From Modestobacter muralis (GTDB lineage: Bacteria; Actinomycetota; Actinomycetes; Mycobacteriales; Geodermatophilaceae): 64,000 bases of DNA. The stretch covers positions 310,001 to 374,000 of the forward strand of contig NZ_JAAGWH010000013.1 of assembly GCF_010682105.1 (NCBI RefSeq). Reading direction: 5' to 3'. The notes below the pieces were generated by a model that was given only the letters and a program-made list of their open reading frames with translations, did not search any database and was not told where the DNA came from. Below, piece by piece: positions 17,370 through 25,205 of this stretch. Position 1 is the first letter of the stretch; each line of letters starts with the position of its first letter. Position numbers and translations under genes: made by a program.

Positions 17370-17412
17370 GCGGAGTGGGTCCGTCGGCGTGAGCCGGACG
17401 GATCCACTCCGC
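17370..17412 (+). terminator. Terminator after the desaturase gene
   Basis: Left arm 17370-17388 (GCGGAGTGGGTCCGTC...), loop GTGA, right arm 17393-17412 (...GGATCCACTCCGC) with one mismatch and one bulge. It begins at the base after the desaturase stop and ends 8 nt before the exonuclease III start. Confidence 0.8.
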
Positions 17413-17420
17413 CTAGGCTC

Positions 17421-18227
17421 GTGCCCGTGCGACTGGCCACCTGGAACGTCAACTCCATCCGCAGCCGGGCCGACCGGGTGGAGGCGTGGTTGCAGCGCAG
17501 CGACGTCGACGTCCTGGCGCTGCAGGAGACCAAGTGCAAGGCCGAGCAGTTCCCCACCGAGCGCTTCGAGGCCCTCGGCTACGAGGTGGCGCACGTCGGT
17601 CACTCGCAGTGGAACGGCGTCGCCCTGCTCTCCCGCGTCGGGCTGACCGACGTCGAGGTCGGGTTCCCCGGCATGCCCTGGTGGGCCAAGGACGACGCGG
17701 AGCCGGTGGCCGAGGCCCGCGCGATCGGCGCGACCTGCGGCGGGGTGCGGGTGTGGAGCCTCTACGTGCCCAACGGCCGCTCGCTCACCGACCCGCACCT
17801 GGACTACAAGCTCGCGTGGCTGGAGGCGCTGCGGGTCAGCGCGGCCGGCTGGCTGACCGAGGACGCCGAGGCCCAGGTCGCGCTGGTCGGCGACTGGAAC
17901 ATCGCACCGCAGGACGACGACGTGTGGGACATGGCGGTCTTCGCGAACTCCACGCACGTGTCCCCGCCCGAGCGGGCCGCGTTCGCCGCCATGGTCGAGG
18001 CCGGGTTCGCCGACGTCGTCCGGCCGCACACGCCCGGGCCCGGCGTCTACACCTACTGGGACTACACGCAGCTGCGCTTCCCGCGGCGCGAGGGCATGCG
18101 GATCGACTTCGTGCTCGGCTCCCCCGCGCTGGCCCGGCGGGTCTCCGACGCCCGAATCGACCGCGAGGAACGCAAGGGCAAGGGCGCCAGCGACCACGCC
18201 CCGGTCGTCATCGAACTGGCCGACTGA
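17421..18227 (+). CDS. xthA: Exodeoxyribonuclease III / AP endonuclease
   Basis: 268 aa, endonuclease/exonuclease/phosphatase fold. Signatures: ATWNVNSIRSR, LQETKCKAEQFP with the metal-binding Glu, VGDWNIAP with catalytic Asp and Asn, and SDHAPVVIEL with the active-site His near the end. It cleaves abasic sites in base-excision repair. GTG 17421 and GTG 17427 are both possible starts, differing by 2 aa. It is the first of three DNA-damage-related genes (xthA, an HNH nuclease with a LexA box, a photoproduct lyase). Confidence 0.94.
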   Translation: MPVRLATWNVNSIRSRADRVEAWLQRSDVDVLALQETKCKAEQFPTERFEALGYEVAHVGHSQWNGVALLSRVGLTDVEVGFPGMPWWAKDDAEPVAEARAIGATCGGVRVWSLYVPNGRSLTDPHLDYKLAWLEALRVSAAGWLTEDAEAQVALVGDWNIAPQDDDVWDMAVFANSTHVSPPERAAFAAMVEAGFADVVRPHTPGPGVYTYWDYTQLRFPRREGMRIDFVLGSPALARRVSDARIDREERKGKGASDHAPVVIELAD

Positions 18228-18234
18228 GCCCACC

Positions 18235-18293
18235 GTCCCGGCCACCCGACGGCCGGGACGACGCACAAGGGACGGTTCCGCGGAACCGTCCCT
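18235..18293. terminator. Two hairpins after xthA, one a perfect 26-bp palindrome
   Basis: The first hairpin is GTCCCGGCC (18235-18243) with GGCCGGGAC (18251-18259). The second (18268-18293) is an uninterrupted perfect palindrome whose left half is AGGGACGGTTCCG. They lie between xthA and the HNH gene. A terminator is the simplest reading; an operator role for the second cannot be excluded. Confidence 0.65.
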
Positions 18294-18340
18294 GTCCACA
18301 GACCGCCGGCTGACCTGCCAGGACTGTCACCAGGTCTCGC

Positions 18341-18361
18341 TAGCCTCGAACACGTGTTCGA
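18341..18361 (+). promoter_or_regulatory. LexA (SOS) box over a leaderless-type promoter
   Basis: TCGAACACGTGTTCGA (18346-18361) fits the actinobacterial LexA consensus TCGAAC-N4-GTTCGA exactly. A -10 hexamer TAGCCT (TANNNT) lies at 18341-18346, 7 nt before the GTG start at 18354, the geometry of a leaderless mRNA. LexA bound here would cover both the -10 box and the start codon. Confidence 0.8.
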
Positions 18362-19913
18362 CTCGCCACCCGCCCCGCCCCCTGCCCTCGCTGCCGGCGT
18401 CCTGCACGCCGCTCCACCTGCGACAGCTCCGCCTGAGCCGCTGGACCAGCTGGCCGACCGGATCCTGGCCGGCGCCGTGCGGCTGGCCGCGGCGACGGCT
18501 GCGTGGCTGGCCCTGGTCGCGGAGTTCGACGAGCGGGAGGGCTGGCAGGGCATCGGCGTGACCTCGTGCGCGCACTGGCTGGCCTGGCGGTGCGGGCTGA
18601 CGCCGGGCACCGCGCGGCAGCACGTCCGGGTGGCCCGGGCGATGCGCCGACTGCCGGTGACCGCAGCCGCCTTCGCCGGAGGCGAGCTGTCCTACTCGAA
18701 GGTGCGGGCCCTCACCCGCGTCGCCGAACCCGGCACCGAGGTCGAGCTGGTCGAGTTCGCCCGCCACGCCACCGCCTCGCAGGTGGAACGGACGGTGCGT
18801 GCCTGGCGCCGGGCCGACGACGTCACCGCCGGCCGGGTCGTCGACCGGCGCCGCTTCTCCTGGTGGACCGACGACGACGGCATGATCTGCATCCAGGTGC
18901 GCATGGAGGCCGAGCACGGCGCCGAACTGCTGGCCGCGATCGAGTCCCTGGCCGAGCGGGACGCCCGCCGGGACCGCGCCGCCCGCCGCCGGTCGACCCC
19001 CGACGCCACAACCCCCGACGCCACGACCCCCGACGCCACGACCCCCGACGCCACGACCCCCGACGCCACGACCCCCGACGCCACGACGCCCGAAGGCACG
19101 ACGCCCGATGCCGCGACGCCCGAGCCGTCGGGCGGGGAGCGCACGGACGGCGGTCCGGACGTCGTCCCGCTCCCGGTCCTGACGGAGCGGCGCTGCCGGG
19201 CCCTGACCCGGCTGGCCGCGGCGGCGGCGGACGCCGACCGGCGGGCCGGTGACCCGCCGCGCCGCGAGGTGGTCGTCGTGGTGGACGCCGCCGTCCTGGC
19301 CGACGACGAGGCAGCCGGACGGGCACACCTGGAGGGCGGTCCGGCGCTGAGCCCGGCCCAGGCCCGCCGGCTGGCCTGCGACGCGGCGGTCACGGCGGTC
19401 GTCACCGACGGCGGCGAGGTGCTGGCCCAGGGGAGGGCCCGCCGGTTCGCCACCGCCGCCCAGCGCCGGGCGCTGCTGGTACGGGACGGCGGGTGTGCTC
19501 GGCCCGGGTGCGAGGAGACCCGCATCGAGCGGCTGCACGCCCACCACCTGCGGCACTGGCTGCACGGCGGCCGCACCGACGTGTCGAACCTGGTGCTGCT
19601 GTGCGACGTCGACCACGGGCTGGTCCACGAGCACGACCTGTCGTTGACCCGCCGCGGCGGCCGGCTGGTGGCCGTGGCTCCCGACGGACACCGCCCCTGG
19701 GGCCCGTTCCCCGACCCGGCCGGCGCCGCTCCGGACGCCGAGGTGCACCAGCTGCGGTCCCGCGGGACCGCCGACGACCCGCTGCACGACCTCGTCCCCA
19801 CCGCCGCCCGGCTGCCTGCGGCACTGCCCTCCGACGGCGAGCGGATGGACCTGCAGCACGCCGTCTGGGCCCTGGTCGCGTACCGGGACGGCGTGCGACG
19901 ACGCGCCGCGTGA
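18354..19913 (+). CDS. DUF222 / HNH endonuclease (13E12 repeat family)
   Basis: 519 aa. An N-terminal DUF222 helical domain (about 30-215, with the WQGIGVTSCAHWLAWR and AFAGGELSYSKVRALTRVA motifs), a Thr/Pro-rich repeat (residues about 215-254), then a C-terminal HNH nuclease (RDGGCARPGCEET, HAHHLRHW, NLVLLCDVDHGLVHE). Typical of the actinobacterial 13E12 family, a multi-copy group of uncertain role possibly linked to DNA damage or mobility. The GTG start sits inside a perfect LexA box. The codon for the start and the -10 suggest a leaderless transcript. Confidence 0.9.
   Translation: MFDSPPAPPPALAAGVLHAAPPATAPPEPLDQLADRILAGAVRLAAATAAWLALVAEFDEREGWQGIGVTSCAHWLAWRCGLTPGTARQHVRVARAMRRLPVTAAAFAGGELSYSKVRALTRVAEPGTEVELVEFARHATASQVERTVRAWRRADDVTAGRVVDRRRFSWWTDDDGMICIQVRMEAEHGAELLAAIESLAERDARRDRAARRRSTPDATTPDATTPDATTPDATTPDATTPDATTPEGTTPDAATPEPSGGERTDGGPDVVPLPVLTERRCRALTRLAAAAADADRRAGDPPRREVVVVVDAAVLADDEAAGRAHLEGGPALSPAQARRLACDAAVTAVVTDGGEVLAQGRARRFATAAQRRALLVRDGGCARPGCEETRIERLHAHHLRHWLHGGRTDVSNLVLLCDVDHGLVHEHDLSLTRRGGRLVAVAPDGHRPWGPFPDPAGAAPDAEVHQLRSRGTADDPLHDLVPTAARLPAALPSDGERMDLQHAVWALVAYRDGVRRRAA
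18996..19115 (+). repeat. In-frame 15-bp tandem repeat encoding T-P-D-A-T
   Basis: Eight consecutive 15-bp units. The first six encode identical TPDAT pentapeptides and are nearly base-perfect (ACCCCCGACGCCACG); the last two are degenerate (TPEGT, TPDAA). It forms a flexible linker between DUF222 and HNH. Base-perfect units in one frame suggest slippage, so copy number may vary between strains. Confidence 0.9.
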
Positions 19914-19952
19914 CCTGGAAGGACTCGACCGGTCCGGCCGTTGGAACGAGCG

Positions 19953-21068
19953 ATGACCACCGCGCTCGCCGCCCCGCTCACCGCCGCCCCGCTCGCACCT
20001 TCCCCCACCCGCCTGTGGACGCCCTCCCGCGTCCTGGTGACCCGTTCCGCCGCCGAGCGTCCGCACGGCCGGCGCATCATCGCCCGCCTCGAGGCCGCCG
20101 GGGTGTCGGACATCGAGCTGCTCACCGGTGACCGGCTGCCCAACCTGCGCGGCGACGGCGACCGCGCGGCGTTCATGGCGGCCAAGCAGACCCTGGCCGT
20201 GGTCGTCCCGCCGGCGTCCAGGCGCAAGCTCCAGCCGATCCCGCCCTCGGCGGACTGGCGGTTCGACCTGGCCGAGGGGTGCCCGGCGCACTGCCAGTAC
20301 TGCTACCTCGCCGGCTCGCTGACCGGCCCGCCGATCACCCGCGTCTGGGCCGACCTGGACGAGGCGCTGGCCGACCTGGACGGCTACGTCGGCCACGGTG
20401 CGATCACCTCCGGCACCGCGGAGCGCGGCATGGAGGGGACGACCTTCGAGGCGTCCTGCTACACCGACCCGCTGGCGCTGGAGCACCTCACCGGCGGGCT
20501 GGCCACCGCGGTCACCTGGTTCGGCACCCACGACTGGCCAGGCCCGGTGCAGCTGCGGGCGACCACCAAGTTCGACGACGTCGCCGGGCTGCTCGACCTC
20601 CCGCACAACGGCCGCACCCGGCTGCGCTTCTCGCTCAACGCCGCCTCGGTGGACCGCCGCTTCGAGGGCGCGACCGCCAAGGTCCCTGCCCGGATCGCTG
20701 CCCTGTCGGCCGTGGCGGCCGCCGGCTACCCGGTGGGCCTGACCATCGCGCCGATCATGCCGGTCGAGGGCTGGCGCGAGGAGTACGGCCAGCTGCTCGA
20801 CGACGTCGCCGCCGCCCTGCCCGCCGGCGCCGACCTCACCGTCGAGTGCATCACCCACCGGTTCACGCCCAACAGCAAGGCGACGCTCACCGAGTGGTAC
20901 CCGCGCACCAAGCTGGAGATGGACGAGGACCTGCGGACCACCAAGCGCGGCAAGTTCGGCGCGGTCAAGCACGTCTACCCCAAGGACGTGATGACCGAGC
21001 TGCGCGGCTGGTTCACCGGCGCGATCGCCGAGCGGCTGCCGGAGGCGCGCCTGCTGTACTGGACCTGA
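19953..21068 (+). CDS. Spore photoproduct lyase homologue (radical SAM, SplB-like)
   Basis: 371 aa. The radical-SAM site CPAHCQYC gives C110, C114 and C117. The Cys that in Bacillus SplB donates the hydrogen atom is present at C169 in FEASCYTDP. KFDDVAGLLD-HNGRTRLRFSLNA, GYPVGLTIAPI, EGW and TEWYPRTKLEMDE follow SplB along its whole length, ending LLYWT like the family. SplB repairs the 5-thyminyl-dihydrothymine UV lesion formed in dry or spore DNA. ATG 19953 is preferred over TTG 19941. It follows the LexA-boxed HNH gene by 39 nt and could be cotranscribed. Confidence 0.88.
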   Translation: MTTALAAPLTAAPLAPSPTRLWTPSRVLVTRSAAERPHGRRIIARLEAAGVSDIELLTGDRLPNLRGDGDRAAFMAAKQTLAVVVPPASRRKLQPIPPSADWRFDLAEGCPAHCQYCYLAGSLTGPPITRVWADLDEALADLDGYVGHGAITSGTAERGMEGTTFEASCYTDPLALEHLTGGLATAVTWFGTHDWPGPVQLRATTKFDDVAGLLDLPHNGRTRLRFSLNAASVDRRFEGATAKVPARIAALSAVAAAGYPVGLTIAPIMPVEGWREEYGQLLDDVAAALPAGADLTVECITHRFTPNSKATLTEWYPRTKLEMDEDLRTTKRGKFGAVKHVYPKDVMTELRGWFTGAIAERLPEARLLYWT

Positions 21069-21069
21069 G

Positions 21070-22866
21070 TCAGGCGGACTGTGCGCGGATGGCGATGAGC
21101 GCGACGTCGTCGGCCGCGCCGGCCGCGGGCAGCAGGACGTCGACCACCCGGTCGCACAGGGCCTCGAGGTCCAGCTCCAGCGCCGCGGACTCCGCCAGCG
21201 TCTGGACCAGGTCGGTCAGCCCCCGGTCGAGGTCGCGTTCACCCAGGCCGTCGCCGTCCTGCTCGATGAGCCCGTCGGTGTAGAGCAGCAGGGTGGCGCC
21301 GGGCGGCAGCGCCGTCTCGTGCTCCGGGCGGGGGCGGTCGGGCAGCACGCCCAGCGGCAGCCCGACCGGCTTGGTGAGCACCTCCACCGTCCCGTCGGGG
21401 TGCAGCAGCAGCGGGGGCGGGTGGCCGGCGGAGGACCAGCGGACCACGCGACCGCCGTCCTCCCGGTCCGTGCCGCCCGCGATCCGGGCCACCAGCGCGG
21501 TGGCGAAGACCCGCTGGTCGAGGGTGCGGCAGGCGGCGTCCACGGCCGTGAGCACGTCGGCGGAGGACCGGGTGCCGTCATGGCCGGCCATCCGGAGCAT
21601 GGTGCGCAGCTGGCCCATGGTGGCCGCCGCGTCGACGTCGTGGCCGGCGACGTCGCCGATCACCAGGCTGGTCGCGCCCGCGGCGTCCACGAAGGCGTCG
21701 TACCAGTCGCCGCCCACCAGCTGGGCGAGGCCGGCCGGCCGGTAGCGGGAGGCCAGGCGCAGGTCGGCGGGCTGGGGGAGCAGCGTGGGGAGCAGGGCCC
21801 GCTGCATCGTCTCCGACACGGTGCGCTCCCGGGCGTGCACCCGCGCGTTCTCGACCACCAGGGCGGCGCGGTCGGCCAGCGCGGTGACCAGGTCGCGGTC
21901 GGTGTGGCTGTAGGGCCGTGAGCCGCGGGTGCGGGCGAGGGTCAGCACCGCGGCGACCCGGCCCAGGCTGCGCAGCGGCACCACCAGCGAGCTGGCGATC
22001 CCGAGCTGGTCCACCGCCTCCCGCTGAGCCGCGGTCAGGCCGGGGGCGTGCAGGGCGTCGACGAGCTCCGCGCGGCCGGTGGCCGCCACGTGGCCGGGCC
22101 CGACCGCCTCGCCGACCCGGCGGCCGACCGAGCCGACCCACTGCTGCAGGAAGGCCAGCTGCGCCGGGTCGGTGTGCCGGGCCGCGACCGGTGCCAGCCC
22201 GCCGTCCCGCTCCACCGTGCAGACGTAGGCGAAGTCGCCGAGGTCGGGCACGGCCAGGGCGGTGATCGCCTGCCACACCTCGTCGGGGTCCAGGCCGGCG
22301 CTGAGCAGTTCACCGATGCGGGCCAGCACGGCGGCCCGGTCGGCCTCGGCCCGGGCCAGGGTCACGGCCTGCTCGGCCCGCAGGGTCGCCACCCGCAGCT
22401 CGACCTCCCGCGAGGCGATGGCGGCGAGCTCCGCCAACAGCTCGGCGTCGGCCGCCGTCCAGGCGTGCACCTCGGTGTCGAGGAGGCAGAAGCTGCCCAG
22501 TACGTGCCCGTCGGGGGTGCGGATGGGGTGCCCGGCCCAGGCCCGCACGTGCATGTCGTCGATGGCGGGGTTGAGCCGGGTCCGGTCGTCCAGCCGCACG
22601 TCGGGGAGCAGGAGCGCGTCGCCGCCCAGCACGTGCTGGCAGAACGAGTCCTCCAGCGTGCCCTGCACCGGGGCGCCCACGGGCAGGCCCTGGCGGCTGA
22701 GCCAGTAGGACCGGGCGTCGTCGACGATGGTCAGCAGGACGATCGGTGCACCGGTCAGCCGGCGCGCGAGTGCGGTCAGCCGGTCGAAGGACACCGTGGA
22801 CTCGGCGTCCAGCAGGTCGGTCGCGCGGACCGCCGCCAGACGCTGGGGATCAGCGGCTGCGGTCAC
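21070..22866 (-). CDS. GAF-GAF-PP2C (SpoIIE-type) serine phosphatase
   Basis: 598 aa. First GAF about 20-165 (with SFCQHVL and SFCLLD, the short redox/light-type GAF group), second GAF about 175-345, then a PPM/SpoIIE domain with GGDWYDAFVD, VIGDVAGHDVDAAATMG, SAGHPPPLLLHPDG and LLYTDGLIEQ. Probably controls a partner-switching sigma-factor pathway. The GTG start overlaps the preceding PPM phosphatase gene by 4 nt (GTGA), an unusual coupling of two phosphatases of different classes. Confidence 0.9.
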   Translation of the reverse strand: MTAAADPQRLAAVRATDLLDAESTVSFDRLTALARRLTGAPIVLLTIVDDARSYWLSRQGLPVGAPVQGTLEDSFCQHVLGGDALLLPDVRLDDRTRLNPAIDDMHVRAWAGHPIRTPDGHVLGSFCLLDTEVHAWTAADAELLAELAAIASREVELRVATLRAEQAVTLARAEADRAAVLARIGELLSAGLDPDEVWQAITALAVPDLGDFAYVCTVERDGGLAPVAARHTDPAQLAFLQQWVGSVGRRVGEAVGPGHVAATGRAELVDALHAPGLTAAQREAVDQLGIASSLVVPLRSLGRVAAVLTLARTRGSRPYSHTDRDLVTALADRAALVVENARVHARERTVSETMQRALLPTLLPQPADLRLASRYRPAGLAQLVGGDWYDAFVDAAGATSLVIGDVAGHDVDAAATMGQLRTMLRMAGHDGTRSSADVLTAVDAACRTLDQRVFATALVARIAGGTDREDGGRVVRWSSAGHPPPLLLHPDGTVEVLTKPVGLPLGVLPDRPRPEHETALPPGATLLLYTDGLIEQDGDGLGERDLDRGLTDLVQTLAESAALELDLEALCDRVVDVLLPAAGAADDVALIAIRAQSA

Positions 22867-23714
22867 CGGGGCCGGTGCTGCACGAGGCCGACCGGCATCG
22901 GGCCCGGCCAGACGGCCTCCAGTGCCTCCGCGGTCTCCTCACGCAGCTCGGTGGCCGCCCCGACGGTGCTGATCCGGGTCGGGCCGCCTGCGGCGGGCGC
23001 CTCGCGGACGTCGGCGACGACCACGGTGATGTTGTCCGTCGGCGGGCCGGCCAGCGCGGCGTCCCGCAGCCGGGCGGCGGTCTCGGCCGGGGTGCCGCCG
23101 GCGCCGAGCAGGTCGCACAGCACCTCGAGCGGGACGACGTCGGAGAGCCCGTCGGAGCAGACCATCAGCCGGTCGCCGGGGCGGGCCTCGAGCCGGATGA
23201 CGTCGACGGCCGCGACGTCGTCATAGGCGCCGTGCAGGGCGGCGTAGACCGCGGAGCGCTGCGGGTGGACCTTCGCCTCGGCCGGGGTCAGCGAGCCGGC
23301 GTCGATCAGCGCCTGCACCAGCGTGTGGTCGGTGCTGACCTGCTGCAGCCTGCCCTCGGACAGCAGGTAGCCGCGCGAGTCACCAATGTGGAGCAGCGCC
23401 AGCCCCTGCGCGTCGACGAGCACCGCCGTCATGGTGGTGGCCATCGTGCGCAGCCGCGGGCGCTCGGTGTAGGCCGCCCGGATCCGCTCGTTGGCGCTGG
23501 CCACGATGCGCAGCGGGTCGTCGGCGCCGTCACCGGTGCTGCCGGTGGCCAGCGGGGCCAACCAGTTGGCCACCAGGGACGACGCGACGGCGCCACCGAC
23601 GTTCCCGCCGACCCCGTCGGCGATGGCGATCAGCAGCGGCCCGGCGATCGCCGAGTCCTGGTTGTCCGGCCGCGGACCCCGGGTGGAGACGGCTGAGCTG
23701 TCCAGCACGAGCAC
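22863..23714 (-). CDS. PPM (PP2C) serine/threonine phosphatase
   Basis: About 283 aa single-domain PstP/Stp1-type phosphatase. Metal-binding motifs: RPDNQDS, IADGVGGNVGG, LHIGDSRGYLL, SDGLSDVV, PTDNITVVV. Normally reverses Ser/Thr kinase phosphorylation. It lacks the transmembrane helix of PstP, so it is soluble. GTG 23714 is chosen since AGGGGGTGGGG lies just upstream; a longer frame reaches into a divergent gene. Translationally coupled to the GAF-PP2C gene downstream. No kinase gene is nearby. Confidence 0.88.
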   Translation of the reverse strand: MLVLDSSAVSTRGPRPDNQDSAIAGPLLIAIADGVGGNVGGAVASSLVANWLAPLATGSTGDGADDPLRIVASANERIRAAYTERPRLRTMATTMTAVLVDAQGLALLHIGDSRGYLLSEGRLQQVSTDHTLVQALIDAGSLTPAEAKVHPQRSAVYAALHGAYDDVAAVDVIRLEARPGDRLMVCSDGLSDVVPLEVLCDLLGAGGTPAETAARLRDAALAGPPTDNITVVVADVREAPAAGGPTRISTVGAATELREETAEALEAVWPGPMPVGLVQHRPR

Positions 23715-23894
23715 CGCCCCACCCCCTCGTCCACGCCCCGACCTGCGCGCACGGTGCACGCAGGGATCGACGAACGGTAGTTCACCGACCCCGACGACGC
23801 CCACGAGCAGCGCCGCAGGAGGGCCCGCAGCCTCCGCGCAGCTCCCACCGGACCCTCGCACACCACCCGGAGCGGACCCGTACCGTCGGTCCCC

Positions 23895-24653
23895 GTGCTC
23901 GTGCTGCTGCCCCCGTCGGAGACCAAGCACCCCGGCGGGGACGGCGCCCCGCTGGACCTCGCCACGCTCACCGCACCGGAGCTGACCCCGGTGCGCGAGC
24001 AGCTGGTCGGGGCGGTCGTGGACCTGGCCGCCGACGTCCCGGCCGCCCGCGCGGCGCTGGGCCTGTCCCCGGCGCAGGACGGCGAGGTCGCGCGCAACGC
24101 CGTGCTGCGCACCAGCCCGACGATGCCGGCGATCGAGCGGTACACCGGCGTCCTCTACGACGCCCTGGACGTCCGCTCGCTCACCCGGGCGCAGCGGGCC
24201 CGGGCCGCCGGCCGGCTGGCGGTGGGTTCGGCACTGTTCGGCCTGGTGGGCGCCGAGGACGCCGTCCCGGCCTACCGGCTCTCGGCCGGCAGCGCACTGC
24301 CGGGACTGCCCACGCTGCGCGCGCTCTGGAAGCCGGTGCTCAGCGACGTGCTGGCCGGCGCGGACGAGCTGGTCGTGGACCTGCGCTCGGGTGCCTACGC
24401 CGACCTGGCGCCGGTGCCGGGTGCGGTGACGGTGCAGGTGCTCAGCGAGCGGCCCGACGGCACCCGGGCCGTGGTCAGCCACTTCAACAAGACCCACAAG
24501 GGCCGGCTGGCCCGGCTCCTGGCCACCACGACCGGCGAGCCGGACTCCGTCGTCCGGCTGCGGGCGCTGCTTCGCCGGGCGGGGTTGCACGTGGAACACC
24601 ACCGCGGGACCGAGCTGACCCTGGTGGTCCCGGCAGCTGCCGTGACCCGCTGA
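23895..24653 (+). CDS. yaaA: Peroxide stress protein YaaA (DUF328)
   Basis: 252 aa, full-length YaaA/DUF328. Opening VLLPPSETK, then RYTGVLYDALD, GSALFGLVGAEDAVPAYRLSA, LWKPVLSD, VVDLRSGAYADL and SHFNKTHKGRLAR, all conserved. In E. coli YaaA limits free intracellular iron under peroxide stress and binds DNA. GTG start; the 180-bp divergent region shared with the PPM gene holds its promoter. Confidence 0.93.
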   Translation: MLVLLPPSETKHPGGDGAPLDLATLTAPELTPVREQLVGAVVDLAADVPAARAALGLSPAQDGEVARNAVLRTSPTMPAIERYTGVLYDALDVRSLTRAQRARAAGRLAVGSALFGLVGAEDAVPAYRLSAGSALPGLPTLRALWKPVLSDVLAGADELVVDLRSGAYADLAPVPGAVTVQVLSERPDGTRAVVSHFNKTHKGRLARLLATTTGEPDSVVRLRALLRRAGLHVEHHRGTELTLVVPAAAVTR

Positions 24654-24660
24654 GCCGGGG

Positions 24661-25113
24661 TCAGTCCTGCTCGGTGCCGGCGGCGCGGTAGGCCCCGCCG
24701 CTGCCGGGCGTGGCGGCCGGCAGGTGCGCCCGGGCCTCCTCGAGCTTCTCCTGCTTGCGGGCCAGGAAGACCGTGACCACCAGGAACAGGCCGGACAGGA
24801 CCAGGATGACGGCGGTGAAGGCGTTGAGGAACGGGATGTCGACTCCGGCGATGGTGAGCACGCCGATCACGATGAGGACGACCGCGGCCAGCACGGCACC
24901 GGCGGCCCGCAGCGGGCTCTTGCCGACCTCTTCGATGCCCTGCTCCGCCTTGTCCTGGGCGTAGTCGAGCGGCTTCTTGGCCCAGTCGAAGCGGGTGGCC
25001 AGCACCGCCAGCCCGGCGAAGATGACGATGAACCCGGGCCCGGGGAGGATGAGCAGCCCGATGCCGGCGAGGGTCAGCAGGCCACCGAGGACGGCGATGA
25101 CGACGGTCTTCAT
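24661..25113 (-). CDS. TIGR02611/PGPGW-type membrane protein
   Basis: 150 aa with two hydrophobic hairpins. The first holds the LLILPGPGFIVIFAGLAVLATRFDWAKK signature (about 12-45, quoted in parts: LPGPGF, FDWAKK). The second spans about 75-115. Function unknown, widespread in actinobacteria. The ATG at 25113 is preferred over ATG 25146 because the intervening codons (CCT, AGA, GCA, AGG, TTG) are rare here and look non-coding. It is convergent with yaaA, 7 nt apart. Confidence 0.83.
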   Translation of the reverse strand: MKTVVIAVLGGLLTLAGIGLLILPGPGFIVIFAGLAVLATRFDWAKKPLDYAQDKAEQGIEEVGKSPLRAAGAVLAAVVLIVIGVLTIAGVDIPFLNAFTAVILVLSGLFLVVTVFLARKQEKLEEARAHLPAATPGSGGAYRAAGTEQD

Positions 25114-25205
25114 CAACCTGTTGTGCCCTGCCTCTCTCCCAGGCATGCCTCGCGTCGTGCGTGTCCTACCTCGCCGTCACGAGACCGCACGACCTCCCCG
25201 GGCTC

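Noticed and set aside
18996-19115. Tandem repeat considered as a CRISPR array
   Set aside because: Units are 15 bp, contiguous without spacers, in frame and within a coding linker; no cas genes are present.
18354-19913. HNH gene considered as part of an insertion sequence or intron
   Set aside because: No terminal inverted repeats, target duplication or intron structure seen; gene layout fits the 13E12 family as an independent gene.
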